Source: Fictibacillus terranigra
Lineage (GTDB): Bacteria; Bacillota; Bacilli; Bacillales; Fictibacillaceae
Assembly: GCF_030412265.1 (NCBI RefSeq)
Contig: NZ_JAUHLN010000004.1
Coordinates: 1 to 64,000, forward strand
Direction of reading: 5' to 3'
DNA length: 64,000 bases
This document shows, piece by piece, positions 1 through 8,205 of the stretch (position 1 is its first letter; every line of letters begins with the position of its first letter). Position numbers and translations under genes: made by a program. The notes beneath the pieces are model-generated. The model saw only the letters and a program-made list of their open reading frames with translations, was not told the origin of the DNA and made no database searches.

Positions 1-54
1 CAGCGCCGATGGTAGTTGGGGGCTTCCCCCTGTAAGAGTAGGACGCTGCCAGGC
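1..54 (+). rRNA. rrf: 5S ribosomal RNA, 3' end (partial)
   Basis: The first bases match the 3' half of Bacillus 5S rRNA: the GATGGTAGT stretch, the GGGGGCTTCCCCC hairpin, GTAAGAGTAGGACGCTGCC and the terminal AGGC. The 5' part lies outside the window. It is followed directly by a terminator, so this is the distal end of an rRNA operon with no tRNA genes after it. Confidence 0.93.
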
Positions 55-61
55 AAAAGGG

Positions 62-97
62 GTGGAACGAATGAAAATTCGTTTCACTCTTTTTTTG
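62..97 (+). terminator. Rho-independent terminator of the rRNA operon
   Basis: An 11-bp stem (GTGGAACGAAT with ATTCGTTTCAC, one G-T pair) with a GAAA loop is followed by TCTTTTTTT. It starts eight bases after the 5S 3' end. Confidence 0.9.
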
Positions 98-125
98 TTT
101 TTCTAAGAATAAGGATCTGAAACAG

Positions 126-244
126 ATAATTAAGCCTAACACAGAATAATTGAGCCAATTTCACGGTTGATTGAGCCTATCTTTAAATAATTGATCCAAA
201 CAGAAATTAATTGAACTAAATCAACGATGAATTGAACCAAACCA
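126..244. repeat. Phased short-repeat array, six ATTGAGCC-like units
   Basis: Six copies of an ATTGAGCC-like word begin at 129, 149, 170, 190, 210 and 231, so the steps are 20, 21, 20, 20 and 21 bp. Most copies sit in a wider AATTGAGCC(A/T)AA context, and the intervening bases vary. A related array lies at 36862-36930. The remaining bases from 98 to 399 contain no gene I can support; CATATTATA at 341-349 resembles a sporulation sigma-K -10 box for the next gene, without a clear -35. Confidence 0.75.
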
Positions 245-399
245 ATTATTCGGACTTCTTCCCACCTCACGATATATGCATCAACAACCTCGAACGACCC
301 AGAAGCATCCCCTCAACAGAGATAAATCCGTAACTAACTTCATATTATAGTGTAATGAGGATTATTTTTCCTGGATTCAACAGATAAGAGGGATATCTC

Positions 400-726
400 A
401 TGAAAATTTCGATAAGGAACGTCAATGTAGAATCCATCACGATGAAAGGTTCATTGAATATTGGAAAAACCTTGATCATTAAAAGATATGGTAAAGACAA
501 AAACGCCTCAAACGAGGACAATAAAACGCCCCAAAAACAATCTGACAACATCACCGAAACAAACAAAACCACCAAAAAAACCAAAACATCAGCTGAAGGC
601 GTTCAAATCATTGAAAATAAGATCAACAAGACAAAAGAAGAAAAGGCTGAGGAAATGCAATTGGCAAACGCCTCGCTGCTTTACTATATATTGATTACCC
701 TGCTGGCCAACAATCCGCAGCATTAG
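400..726 (+). CDS. Small spore-type protein with LNIG motif
   Basis: A 108-residue protein starting at an ATG eight bases after AGAGGG. The N-terminus (residues 1-30) contains MKGSLNIGKTL, close to the KGTLNIGLT motif in the gene at 1292 and to the conserved motif of GerPC-type germination proteins. Residues 33-80 are a Lys/Thr/Asn-rich, probably disordered linker, and the last 25 residues form a more hydrophobic helix. There is no signal peptide. The exact family is not recognised; a spore-coat or germination role is inferred from the shared motif and from the Hsp20-like and ferritin-like neighbours. Confidence 0.6.
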   Translation: MKISIRNVNVESITMKGSLNIGKTLIIKRYGKDKNASNEDNKTPQKQSDNITETNKTTKKTKTSAEGVQIIENKINKTKEEKAEEMQLANASLLYYILITLLANNPQH

Positions 727-772
727 AACCCAAAAAATGGACCCGGAGGGCGACATCAGCAGCCTCTGGGTC

Positions 773-1207
773 TTATTCAAAGTAATCATAGATTTTTACT
801 TTTTGCTGTTCTTTTTCTTGCTTGAGCCGCTGGAGGCGGACATACAGCAAGCCCCGGTAATAGCCGGCATCCAACGGCCGGTCCTCGACGGGATGCGGAA
901 GCGGGATCTCCCGTTCGATAGGGCCTGAGGCGATTTCTTCCGTCACACAGGTGAATTTTTTTATGGAAAAATCAATGGTGCCTGTCACCTTCAACGTACG
1001 ATAATGCACATATAAATTGACGTCATCAATATTTTTTACTCCAGGGAGATTAATTAAGCAGTAAATTTCCTCTGAATTCTCATATACATTAACTAGAGGC
1101 CCTTGGTTGGTTAAGCCAAACTCCTTAAAATCGTTAAAGAAGTCTTTGCCGAGAACTTGATCGGCATATTTTTTCCACTCGTTCCCCTTGCCCCATGAAG
1201 GATTCAT
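773..1207 (-). CDS. Hsp20/alpha-crystallin family protein (spore-coat type)
   Basis: A 144-residue protein with an alpha-crystallin-like domain. It has the pattern NVYENSEEIYCLINLPGV, typical of the first beta strands, then LKVTGTIDF, and near the C-terminus a strand ending in GLLYVRL that corresponds to the conserved GVL strand. The length fits small heat-shock proteins and the CotM/CotP type of spore-coat proteins. I prefer ATG at 1207 to the upstream GTG at 1213 because AAGGGAG lies eight bases before the ATG. It is divergent from the GerPC-like gene at 1292. A coat role is inferred; a general chaperone is the alternative. Confidence 0.78.
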   Translation of the reverse strand: MNPSWGKGNEWKKYADQVLGKDFFNDFKEFGLTNQGPLVNVYENSEEIYCLINLPGVKNIDDVNLYVHYRTLKVTGTIDFSIKKFTCVTEEIASGPIEREIPLPHPVEDRPLDAGYYRGLLYVRLQRLKQEKEQQKVKIYDYFE

Positions 1208-1291
1208 GTTCACTCACTCCCTTGCAGACCCAGTATATGCATCCACTGCCCAGCAGGTGAAACCGAGGATCGATGAAGGAGGTTCAATGAG

Positions 1292-1630
1292 ATGGACCAA
1301 GACCTGTACCATATATTACAGCAGCTTCAGCAGCAAATTATTGAACTGCAGCATGAAAATCATACTCTCAGAGAGGCTTTGAACAATATAAAGCCCATCA
1401 ATATAGAAAATATCAATTATAAAATTCAGGAGCTGCATGTCAAAGAGTTAAAAGGAACGCTAAATATCGGATTGACGGGTGAGGCACATCTCGAGGATAT
1501 GGAGACAATTATTGATGATTTAGAGCAGGAGGCTGCCCAGCAGCACGAGCAGCATCAGCCAGAGCAGCATCAACACCAGCAGCAATATCAGAATCAACAA
1601 CACCCTCAGGATGAACATGATCAAGGATAA
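1292..1630 (+). CDS. GerPC-like spore germination protein
   Basis: A 112-residue protein. Residues 5-30 form a Gln/Leu-rich coiled coil (HILQQLQQQIIELQHE). Then comes the INYKIQELHVKELKGTLNIGL region that in GerPC proteins forms the conserved C-terminal segment. It ends in a Gln/His-rich low-complexity tail, common in Bacillus spore proteins. It is shorter than typical GerPC (about 200 residues) and is not inside a gerPA-PF operon, so it is a stand-alone relative. AAGGAGGT lies eight bases before the ATG, and a terminator follows at once. Confidence 0.65.
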   Translation: MDQDLYHILQQLQQQIIELQHENHTLREALNNIKPINIENINYKIQELHVKELKGTLNIGLTGEAHLEDMETIIDDLEQEAAQQHEQHQPEQHQHQQQYQNQQHPQDEHDQG

Positions 1631-1666
1631 AAGCTTAAGGAACATACGTACCCTTAAGCTTTTTTC
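1629..1666 (+). terminator. Terminator after GerPC-like gene
   Basis: AAAAGCTTAAGG pairs with CCTTAAGCTTTT across an 11-base loop, followed by T residues. It begins at the stop codon. Confidence 0.85.
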
Positions 1667-1751
1667 ATTTTCTCATCCTAACTAAACAAAGTGCTCCTGA
1701 CTTATTTTTTTACGGAGACTCCTCAAGACTTAAAAATCCCAAAGCAGCCCT

Positions 1752-2270
1752 TTACCGTGCGTTCAATAAAAAGCTGAAGCGTGTAGCATGTTTGATCTCA
1801 TCCGAAAAAGGGCGGAAGAAGGTGTCCCGGATCGAGGGATCCTGCGTCAGAAGATAGGCATTGCGGTATTTCTCATAATCGGACAGTTCGTCTTCATAGG
1901 CCTCAAATAAGCTCTGCCGGAAGTTCGTGATCTTCACGGGGCGGATTTTATATTTCGGCTCCTTGCCTGTTAAAGAAGTATAAAGTCGGGTAAACAAATG
2001 TAGATGCGCCTTTTCATCCTTGGCGGCGCTGAGCAGTACATTTTTGCTGTACTCGTTCGGAGCGTCTTTCGCAAGACGGGTGTAGAAGTCAATAGCGGTT
2101 GCTTCGCCTATAATGCTCGACATCAGTATATTTAAAAGCTGCTGATAGGTTTGCTGCTGTTGCTGCTGCTGGCCTTGAGCCTGCTGCTGCCTCTCAGCAT
2201 AGGGATCAAAGGGATTATACGGATCATAATAGTAATGAGTTTCTTCAAATGGTGCTTGATATGGATACAT
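1752..2270 (-). CDS. Ferritin-like (rubrerythrin-type) domain protein
   Basis: A 172-residue protein. Residues 1-45 are Tyr/Pro/Gln-rich with a polyglutamine run. Residues 50-165 look like a four-helix ferritin-like bundle with carboxylate/His motifs: GEATAIDFYTRLA, AKDEKAHLHLF, EAYEDELSDYEKYR and FSDEIKHATRF. This EXXH pairing is the di-metal ligand pattern of the superfamily. The Tyr/Gln-rich N-terminus resembles spore-coat proteins, which is only an inference. The ATG is eight bases after AAAGGAA. The substrate and the metal are unknown. Confidence 0.75.
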   Translation of the reverse strand: MYPYQAPFEETHYYYDPYNPFDPYAERQQQAQGQQQQQQQTYQQLLNILMSSIIGEATAIDFYTRLAKDAPNEYSKNVLLSAAKDEKAHLHLFTRLYTSLTGKEPKYKIRPVKITNFRQSLFEAYEDELSDYEKYRNAYLLTQDPSIRDTFFRPFSDEIKHATRFSFLLNAR

Positions 2271-2451
2271 GACATCAATTCCTTTCCCGGAAATGCTCTT
2301 ATAGCCTATGAGGAGCCATGAAAAACGTGCCTATCCAAAACAGAAGTCTCCATAGAAATTACTGGATAAATCTTCATTTTCCATCCAGTCTAAAAAGTGA
2401 TATCTTACTTTTATGACATCATTTTGGACAGGCTAAGGGAGTGTATAGACG

Positions 2452-2982
2452 ATGTTGGAAAACGGTTTGGCGATGATAGGAACCATTCTACTCATCAACG
2501 TGGTGTATGTTTCTTTCTTTACGATAAGAATGATCTTAACGTTAAAGAATCAGCGGTACCTCGCTGCGTTAATCAGCGTTTTTGAAGTTATTATTTATGT
2601 GATTGGCCTTGGGCTCGTATTGGATAACCTGGATAAGATCCAAAACTTGATTGCGTATGCACTCGGTTATGGTCTCGGGGTTCTGGCGGGTATGAAGATT
2701 GAAGAAAAGCTTGCACTTGGGTATATTACAGTTAATGTGATTACGACTGAAACGGAAGCAGGGCTGCCGAACGCGATCCGCTCGAAGGGGTTTGGCGTAA
2801 CGGACTGGATGGCATCCGGCCGGGAAGGCCAGCGGCTGATGATGGAGATCCTGACATCGCGCAAATCGGAATCCAATTTATATGAAGCAGTTAGGTCGCT
2901 CGATCCAAAGGCTTTCATCATCTCTCATGAGCCGAAAGCCTTCCACGGCGGATTTTGGGTGAAAAGCATTCGGAGGCATTAA
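2452..2982 (+). CDS. yebE: DUF2179/UPF0316 membrane protein YebE
   Basis: A 176-residue protein. Three hydrophobic segments in residues 5-80 ([35 protein letters not shown] and [15 protein letters not shown]) are followed by a soluble C-terminal DUF2179-type domain of about 80 residues ([20 protein letters not shown] and [15 protein letters not shown]). Size, layout and position upstream of purE match B. subtilis YebE. The molecular role is unknown. Its TAA overlaps the ATG of yebG by one base, so the two are translationally coupled. Confidence 0.9.
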   Translation: MLENGLAMIGTILLINVVYVSFFTIRMILTLKNQRYLAALISVFEVIIYVIGLGLVLDNLDKIQNLIAYALGYGLGVLAGMKIEEKLALGYITVNVITTETEAGLPNAIRSKGFGVTDWMASGREGQRLMMEILTSRKSESNLYEAVRSLDPKAFIISHEPKAFHGGFWVKSIRRH

Positions 2983-3182
2983 TGGATAAAAAACCAAACA
3001 AGAAAAAATTTGAGGTTCAGCCCGGTGAGACGATCTCTGATTGTTTAGACCGAATGGCGGAAGAAGGCTATTCGCCTGTACGCCGTATGGAGGAGCCCGT
3101 TTTTAAAGAAGTAAAGAAAAATGGAAAAACCGTGCAGGAATATCACGCACAACGCATCGTTTTCGAAGGGAAATTACAGTAA
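2982..3182 (+). CDS. yebG: NETI-motif protein YebG
   Basis: A 66-residue acidic/basic protein with the core VQPGETISDCLDRMAEEGY, matching the conserved NETI-type motif (here GETI) of YebG. CGGAGG lies before the ATG at 2982, which overlaps the yebE stop; a longer reading from 2955 has no ribosome site. Function is unknown. The purine operon control region begins directly after its stop. Confidence 0.88.
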   Translation: MDKKPNKKKFEVQPGETISDCLDRMAEEGYSPVRRMEEPVFKEVKKNGKTVQEYHAQRIVFEGKLQ

Positions 3183-3226
3183 AAACCGAACATTAAATTG
3201 TCAGAATATATTATTGTTCGATTTTT
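3182..3226 (+). promoter_or_regulatory. Pair of PurR boxes
   Basis: AAACCGAACATT near 3183-3194 matches the PurBox consensus AWWWCCGAACWWT. An inverted partner, ATTGTTCGATTTTT (3213-3226), follows. This opposed pair just upstream of the -35 is the known architecture at the B. subtilis pur operon, where PurR binding is relieved by PRPP. Confidence 0.8.
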
Positions 3227-3228
3227 GG

Positions 3229-3258
3229 TTGACACTTTAACATACCCTTCGTTACAAT
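3229..3258 (+). promoter_or_regulatory. Purine operon promoter (sigma-A)
   Basis: A perfect TTGACA (3229-3234) is followed by TACAAT (3253-3258) with an 18-bp spacer. It lies between the PurR boxes and the riboswitch. Confidence 0.85.
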
Positions 3259-3279
3259 AAGGGTGACAAAAGCATAGTA

Positions 3280-3348
3280 CCTCATATAATCACGGGATTA
3301 TGGCCCGTAAGTCTCTACCTGATGACCGTTATTCATCAGACTATGAGG
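3280..3348 (+). promoter_or_regulatory. Guanine-class purine riboswitch aptamer
   Basis: The P1 arms CCTCATA and TATGAGG enclose the conserved core words TATAATC, ATGG, GTCTCTACC and GACTATG. The P2 arms (CACGGG and CCCGTA) and P3 arms (CTGATGA and TCATCAG) are both present. The specificity base is C (GACTATG, equivalent to C74), which selects guanine or hypoxanthine rather than adenine. Confidence 0.95.
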
Positions 3349-3391
3349 GGAAGCACCACTGCTGTTTTCGGCATATCCGCAGGTGAAGTAT

Positions 3392-3449
3392 GTCCAGCGT
3401 AGTAGCTTTCTCTCATACAACAGAGAAAGTGAGTACACTGGACTTTTTT
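3392..3449 (+). terminator. Riboswitch expression-platform terminator
   Basis: A long imperfect stem runs from GTCCAGCGTAGTAGC-TTTCTC to GAGAAAGTGAGTACACTGGAC, followed by TTTTTTATT. Ligand-bound aptamer would favour this terminator and switch off the pur genes. Confidence 0.88.
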
Positions 3450-3502
3450 ATTGCAAAAAAATCATTTCACATAGCGTTTAGTTACGATGCGGGGAGGAAA
3501 CG

Positions 3503-3991
3503 ATGCAAAAACAAGTTGGCGTTATTATGGGAAGTACATCAGATTGGGAAACGATGAAACATGCTTGCGAGGTGATGGACGAATTGGATGTGCCTTACGA
3601 GAAGCGGGTAGTTTCCGCACACCGAACACCTGATTTAATGTTTCAATATGCAGAAGAAGCCCGCAGCAGAGGCATAGGCGTGATCATTGCCGGCGCTGGC
3701 GGTGCGGCCCACCTGCCGGGTATGGTGGCTGCGAAAACCTTGCTTCCTGTTATCGGTGTTCCGGTACAGTCCAAAGCGCTGAACGGACTCGATTCACTTC
3801 TTTCCATCGTTCAGATGCCAGGGGGCGTACCTGTCGCAACCGTCGCCATTGGTAAAGCGGGAGCGACAAACGCAGGGCTCTTGGCTGCTCAAATTTTAGC
3901 GGTAACAGACGAAGCTTTAAACGCTCGTTTAACAGCGAGGCGCGAAAGCATCCAGGAAACCGTATTAGAAAGCAGTGATTCCCTTGACTAA
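3503..3991 (+). CDS. purE: 5-(carboxyamino)imidazole ribonucleotide mutase PurE
   Basis: Converts N5-CAIR to CAIR in cytosolic purine synthesis. The 162-residue protein has the class I PurE signature [13 protein letters not shown] at residues 5-17, VVSAHRTPD at about 39, and [15 protein letters not shown] followed by PVIGVPVQS. The length is normal. GGGGAGG lies before the ATG. It is the first gene of the operon downstream of the riboswitch and its end overlaps purK by 17 bases. Confidence 0.97.
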   Translation: MQKQVGVIMGSTSDWETMKHACEVMDELDVPYEKRVVSAHRTPDLMFQYAEEARSRGIGVIIAGAGGAAHLPGMVAAKTLLPVIGVPVQSKALNGLDSLLSIVQMPGGVPVATVAIGKAGATNAGLLAAQILAVTDEALNARLTARRESIQETVLESSDSLD

Positions 3992-5138
3992 GACGATTTT
4001 GCCAGGACAGACGATTGGTATTCTGGGCGGAGGACAGCTTGGCCGGATGATGGCCGTCAGTGCCCGCGAGATGGGCTATGGCATCATTGTTCTGGATCCC
4101 GGTGAAAAATCGCCGTGCGGCCAATTGAGCGATGAGCAGATCGTCTCCGCTTACGATGACTTAAAAGGCATTGAACAGCTCGCCCGGAAGAGTGACGTCA
4201 TTACGTATGAGTTTGAAAACGTAGACAGTGAAAAGGCTCAGTGGCTCGAGGAGAACGCATATATGCCTCAAGGGAGCCAGCTGCTCTATCTTACGCAGCA
4301 CCGCCTGAGGGAAAAAAAGGCGATCCAGAAGGCCGGAGTAAAAGTAGCGGCTTACCTTCCCGTGCAAGGCAAGGAAGATCTGCACAATGCAATAGACGAG
4401 CTGGGACTTCCGGCTGTTTTGAAAACGTGCCGTGGAGGCTATGATGGGAAGGGGCAGGCGGTCATCCGCAGTGAAGCTGATTTAGCAAAGGCGGAGGAAC
4501 TGGCTGCCGGAAACAGAGAGTGTGTGCTGGAAAGCTGGGTGTCCTTTGAGAAGGAGCTCTCGGTCATTGTTACGAGGGGAACAAATGGCGAGATGACCAC
4601 CTTCCCGGTGGCTGAAAACATTCACTTGGAGAACATTCTTCACCAGTCGATCGTACCGGCCAGAATCTCGGAGGAAACAGCCGCAAGGGCTTACGAGATG
4701 GCCAAACAGATCGCTCTCGGCCTGAATTTGTATGGAACGCTCGCAGTGGAGATGTTTTTGGGAACAGACGGTGAGATCTATGTGAACGAGCTGGCACCGC
4801 GTCCTCACAATTCAGGGCACTACACGATCGAAGCGTGTGAAACGTCGCAGTTTCAGCAGCACGTACGCGCGGTTTGCGGACTGCCGCTCGGTAAGACGGC
4901 GCTGGTCAGCCCGGCCGTGATGATCAATGTGCTCGGTGAACATATGAAGCCGCTGCTGGCCAATTTAGAAACACTGAAAGACGCCAAGCTTCACCTGTAT
5001 GGTAAAGACGAAGCAAAAATAAAACGAAAAATGGGTCACATTACTGTGCTCGGAAACACAATAAGCGAGGCCCTCGACAAAGCAGAATTCATTAAAGCTG
5101 CTGTACTGAAGATTGAAAAGCTGGAGGTAAAGAGATGA
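3975..5138 (+). CDS. purK: 5-(carboxyamino)imidazole ribonucleotide synthase PurK
   Basis: An ATP-grasp enzyme that carboxylates AIR with bicarbonate and ATP, supplying PurE. The 387-residue reading has [14 protein letters not shown] at the N-terminus, the ATP-grasp core ([14 protein letters not shown], then [18 protein letters not shown]) and the catalytic segment [19 protein letters not shown]. The start is uncertain: GTG at 3975 or TTG at 3984 (MTKTILPG), both inside purE. Its TGA overlaps the purB ATG. Confidence 0.95.
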   Translation: MIPLTKTILPGQTIGILGGGQLGRMMAVSAREMGYGIIVLDPGEKSPCGQLSDEQIVSAYDDLKGIEQLARKSDVITYEFENVDSEKAQWLEENAYMPQGSQLLYLTQHRLREKKAIQKAGVKVAAYLPVQGKEDLHNAIDELGLPAVLKTCRGGYDGKGQAVIRSEADLAKAEELAAGNRECVLESWVSFEKELSVIVTRGTNGEMTTFPVAENIHLENILHQSIVPARISEETAARAYEMAKQIALGLNLYGTLAVEMFLGTDGEIYVNELAPRPHNSGHYTIEACETSQFQQHVRAVCGLPLGKTALVSPAVMINVLGEHMKPLLANLETLKDAKLHLYGKDEAKIKRKMGHITVLGNTISEALDKAEFIKAAVLKIEKLEVKR

Positions 5139-6427
5139 TTGAACGCTATACGCGCCCGGAAATGGGAGCCATTTGGACAGATGAGAACCGGTTTAAAGCA
5201 TGGCTTGAAGTGGAAATCTTAGCATGTGAAGCATGGGCAGAGCTTGGTGAGATTCCAAAAGAGGACGTGAAGAAGCTTCGCGAGAACGCCTCTTTTGACA
5301 TCAGCCGCATTCTGGAGATCGAGCAGGAAACACGCCATGATGTGGTTGCCTTCACCCGTGCGGTTTCTGAAACACTTGGAGAAGAACGCAAATGGGTGCA
5401 CTACGGGCTGACTTCTACAGACGTTGTAGATACTGCGTTATCTTATCTGCTTCTGCAGGCCAATGAGATCTTGATCAAAGATATCGAAAAATTCATCGAA
5501 ATCATCGGAAATAAAGCGAAGGAACATAAATACACCGTCATGATGGGACGCACTCATGGTGTGCACGCTGAGCCTACCACATTTGGCCTCAAGCTTGCCC
5601 TATGGCACGAAGAAATGAAGCGCAACCTGGAGCGCTTTAAGCAAGCTGCAGATACCGTCCGGGTCGGTAAAATCAGCGGAGCGGTCGGTACTTATGCTAA
5701 CATCGATCCTTTCGTTGAAAAGTTTGTTTGTGAGAATCTGGGTCTTGAAGCTTCACCTATCTCCACACAAACGCTGCAGCGTGACCGGCATGCCCACTAC
5801 TTGTCAGCGCTGGCCCTTGTTGCGACGAGCATCGAGAAGTTTGCCGTTGAAATCCGCGGACTGCAAAAGAGTGAAACACGTGAAGTAGAAGAGTTCTTTG
5901 CGAAAGGGCAAAAAGGATCATCTGCGATGCCTCACAAGCGCAATCCGATCGGCTCCGAGAACATGACGGGAATGGCACGTGTCATCCGCGGCTACATGAT
6001 GACAGCATACGAGAACGTGGCTCTCTGGCATGAACGCGACATCTCGCACTCATCTGCAGAACGCATTATCCTGCCGGATGCGACGATTGCCCTGAACTAC
6101 ATGCTTAACCGTTTCGGCAATATTGTGAAGAACTTAACGGTGTTCCCGGAAAATATGAAACGCAATATGACAAGAACTTACGGATTGATCTACTCTCAGC
6201 GTGTACTTCTCAAGCTCATCGATAAAGGAATGAGCCGGGAAGCTGCGTACGATATCGTCCAGCCAAAAGCGATGCAGGCGTGGGAGGAAGGCGTTCAGTT
6301 CAAGCAGCTCGTACAAGAAGAGCCGCGCATCACTGAAAAACTGACACCGGAAGACATCGAAGACTGCTTCGACTACTCTTACCATCTTCAACACGTCGAC
6401 ACCATCTTCGAACGACTAGGCTTATAA
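5135..6427 (+). CDS. purB: Adenylosuccinate lyase PurB
   Basis: Cleaves SAICAR to AICAR and adenylosuccinate to AMP. The 430-residue protein carries the fumarase/aspartase signature [11 protein letters not shown] around residue 263, TSTDVVDTA near 93 and [11 protein letters not shown] near 138 with the catalytic His. The start ATG overlaps the purK stop (ATGA). A 131-bp gap with a hairpin separates it from purC. Confidence 0.97.
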   Translation: MIERYTRPEMGAIWTDENRFKAWLEVEILACEAWAELGEIPKEDVKKLRENASFDISRILEIEQETRHDVVAFTRAVSETLGEERKWVHYGLTSTDVVDTALSYLLLQANEILIKDIEKFIEIIGNKAKEHKYTVMMGRTHGVHAEPTTFGLKLALWHEEMKRNLERFKQAADTVRVGKISGAVGTYANIDPFVEKFVCENLGLEASPISTQTLQRDRHAHYLSALALVATSIEKFAVEIRGLQKSETREVEEFFAKGQKGSSAMPHKRNPIGSENMTGMARVIRGYMMTAYENVALWHERDISHSSAERIILPDATIALNYMLNRFGNIVKNLTVFPENMKRNMTRTYGLIYSQRVLLKLIDKGMSREAAYDIVQPKAMQAWEEGVQFKQLVQEEPRITEKLTPEDIEDCFDYSYHLQHVDTIFERLGL

Positions 6428-6447
6428 GTAACGACCATGAGGATACA

Positions 6448-6473
6448 GGACGGAAAAGCAAGGCTTTCCGTCC
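6448..6473 (+). other. Hairpin in the purB-purC gap
   Basis: GGACGGAAAAGC and GCTTTCCGTCC form an 11-bp stem with one bulge and a short loop. It is followed by TTGG rather than a U-tract, so it is unlikely to be a strong terminator. It may serve in RNA processing or as a weak attenuator inside the operon. Confidence 0.5.
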
Positions 6474-6558
6474 TTGGCACCTCAGCATTATCCGCATTAG
6501 TGCCAATATTCGTGATTTTTGCAGTACAATTCGGAAGCTTATGACAGGGGGACTTTGA

Positions 6559-7278
6559 ATGGAAAAGCAAACCTTGCTTTATGAAGGAAAGGCGAAGAAA
6601 ATTTACAGCACAGAAGATCAGAACATCGTTTGGGTGGAGTACAAGGATTCAGCGACAGCGTTCAATGGCGAGAAGAAAGCGACCATCGATGGGAAAGGCC
6701 GTCTGAACAATGAGATCACAAGCTTGATGTTCTCCATGCTGGAGGAAAACAATATTCCAACCCACTTTATTTCCAAGCAATCTCCAACAGAACAGATTGT
6801 CCAGCACGTTACGATCATTCCTTTGGAAGTCGTGGTACGCAACGTGGTAGCGGGTACACTCGCAAAACGCACAGGGCTGCCGGAAGGACATGTTCTCCAT
6901 AAGCCGATCGTCGAATTTTACTACAAAAATGACGACCTTGGCGATCCTCTTTTTAACCAGGATCATATCGAAGCGCTCGAACTGGCTGTTCCAGAACAGC
7001 TCGAGGAGATGAAGGAGCTTGCGCTTCAGGTCAATTCCATTCTTACGACATTTTTTACAGAGAAAAAGGTTAGATTAATAGACTTTAAGCTTGAATTCGG
7101 AACAAACACTCAAGGGAAGCTTATTGTTGCAGATGAGATCTCACCGGACACATGCCGGCTTTGGGACAGTGAGACGGATGAAAAGCTCGATAAAGACGTA
7201 TTTCGCCGGGATCTTGGCAGCTTAACAGAAGCTTATGAAAAAATCTTAGAACGCTTAGGGGGAAACCTGCATGTATAA
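6559..7278 (+). CDS. purC: SAICAR synthetase PurC
   Basis: Ligates aspartate to CAIR using ATP. The 239-residue protein has YEGKAKKIYST at the N-terminus, the family signatures PLEVVVRNVVAGTLAKRTGL and DFKLEFG, and ADEISPDTCRLWD. CAGGGGGA lies before the ATG. It overlaps purS by eight bases. Confidence 0.97.
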   Translation: MEKQTLLYEGKAKKIYSTEDQNIVWVEYKDSATAFNGEKKATIDGKGRLNNEITSLMFSMLEENNIPTHFISKQSPTEQIVQHVTIIPLEVVVRNVVAGTLAKRTGLPEGHVLHKPIVEFYYKNDDLGDPLFNQDHIEALELAVPEQLEEMKELALQVNSILTTFFTEKKVRLIDFKLEFGTNTQGKLIVADEISPDTCRLWDSETDEKLDKDVFRRDLGSLTEAYEKILERLGGNLHV

Positions 7279-7525
7279 AGTAAAAGTATTCGTCACATTG
7301 AAAGAAAGCGTATTGGATCCTCAAGGAACAGCGGTAAAAGGCTCGCTTCACCGCATGGAGTACAGTGAAGTTCAAGATGTGCGCATCGGGAAGTATTTGG
7401 AGCTTACGATCGACAAAAACGTTGAGAACCTGGACAAGTCCGTACGGGAAATGTGTGAAAAATTGCTTTCCAACCCTGTCATTGAAGACTACCGTTATGA
7501 GGTGGAGGAGGTCGTCGCACAGTGA
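7271..7525 (+). CDS. purS: FGAM synthase subunit PurS
   Basis: An 84-residue small subunit that bridges PurQ and PurL in the three-part formylglycinamidine ribonucleotide synthase of Gram-positive bacteria. The family pattern is visible: [20 protein letters not shown] at residues 3-22, then IGKYLELTI and a C-terminal [14 protein letters not shown]. It overlaps purC at the start and shares GTGA with purQ at the end. Confidence 0.96.
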   Translation: MYKVKVFVTLKESVLDPQGTAVKGSLHRMEYSEVQDVRIGKYLELTIDKNVENLDKSVREMCEKLLSNPVIEDYRYEVEEVVAQ

Positions 7526-8205
7526 AGTTTGCGGTTATCGTTTTTCCAGGTTCCAACTGTGACGTTGACATGCTTCATGCAGTAAAAGACGAGCTTGGAG
7601 CAGAAGCAGAGTACGTCTGGCACGATGAAAGCAATCTGGACCGCTTTGACGGCATCCTGCTGCCGGGCGGATTCTCTTACGGAGACTATTTGCGCACAGG
7701 GGCGATCGCACAGTTTTCCAATGTAATGGATGAAGTGAAAAAGGCAGCTGAAGCCGGAAAGCCCGTTCTTGGCGTCTGCAATGGATTTCAAATTCTCCTT
7801 GAAACCGGGCTTCTGCCAGGAGCGATGCGCCGGAACAAATCACTGAAATTCATCTGTAAGCCGGAAACACTGCAGGTCGTGAATGCTGAAACGATGTTCA
7901 GTTCTGCTTATGAGCAAGGGGAAGAAATTACAATTCCAATCGCCCATGGTGAAGGGAATTACTATTGTGATGAAGACACGCTAAAACAGCTGGAAGAAGA
8001 GAAACGCATCATCTTCCGCTATAAAAATAATCCGAACGGATCGATCTCGGACATTGCCGGGATCTTGAATGAAAAAGGAAATGTATTAGGCATGATGCCG
8101 CATCCGGAGCGCGCGGTCAGCGATCTTCTGGGCAGTGCCGATGGTCTGAAATTGTTTCAATCAATCGTAAAAAGCTGGAGGGAAAACCATGTCTTATCTT
8201 CATGA
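7522..8205 (+). CDS. purQ: FGAM synthase glutaminase subunit PurQ
   Basis: A class I glutamine amidotransferase that supplies ammonia to PurL. The 227-residue protein has the nucleophile segment [11 protein letters not shown] (Cys near 86) and the His/Glu of MMPHPERA near the C-terminus. PGSNCDVDM near residue 10 and [12 protein letters not shown] are PurQ hallmarks. It starts at GTG overlapping the purS stop. Confidence 0.96.
   Translation: MKFAVIVFPGSNCDVDMLHAVKDELGAEAEYVWHDESNLDRFDGILLPGGFSYGDYLRTGAIAQFSNVMDEVKKAAEAGKPVLGVCNGFQILLETGLLPGAMRRNKSLKFICKPETLQVVNAETMFSSAYEQGEEITIPIAHGEGNYYCDEDTLKQLEEEKRIIFRYKNNPNGSISDIAGILNEKGNVLGMMPHPERAVSDLLGSADGLKLFQSIVKSWRENHVLSS

Noticed and set aside
126-244. 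CRISPR array
   Set aside because: The conserved word is about 8-12 bases with a 20-21 bp period; CRISPR repeats are 23 bases or longer with 30-40 base spacers, and there are no cas genes.
1-400. tRNA genes after the 5S gene
   Set aside because: The 5S gene is followed at once by a strong terminator, and no cloverleaf or GTTCGAATC-type T-loop is seen downstream.
4161-4808. Reverse-strand open frames inside purK and other pur genes
   Set aside because: Long antisense frames are common opposite codon-biased genes; these lack ribosome sites and recognisable proteins.
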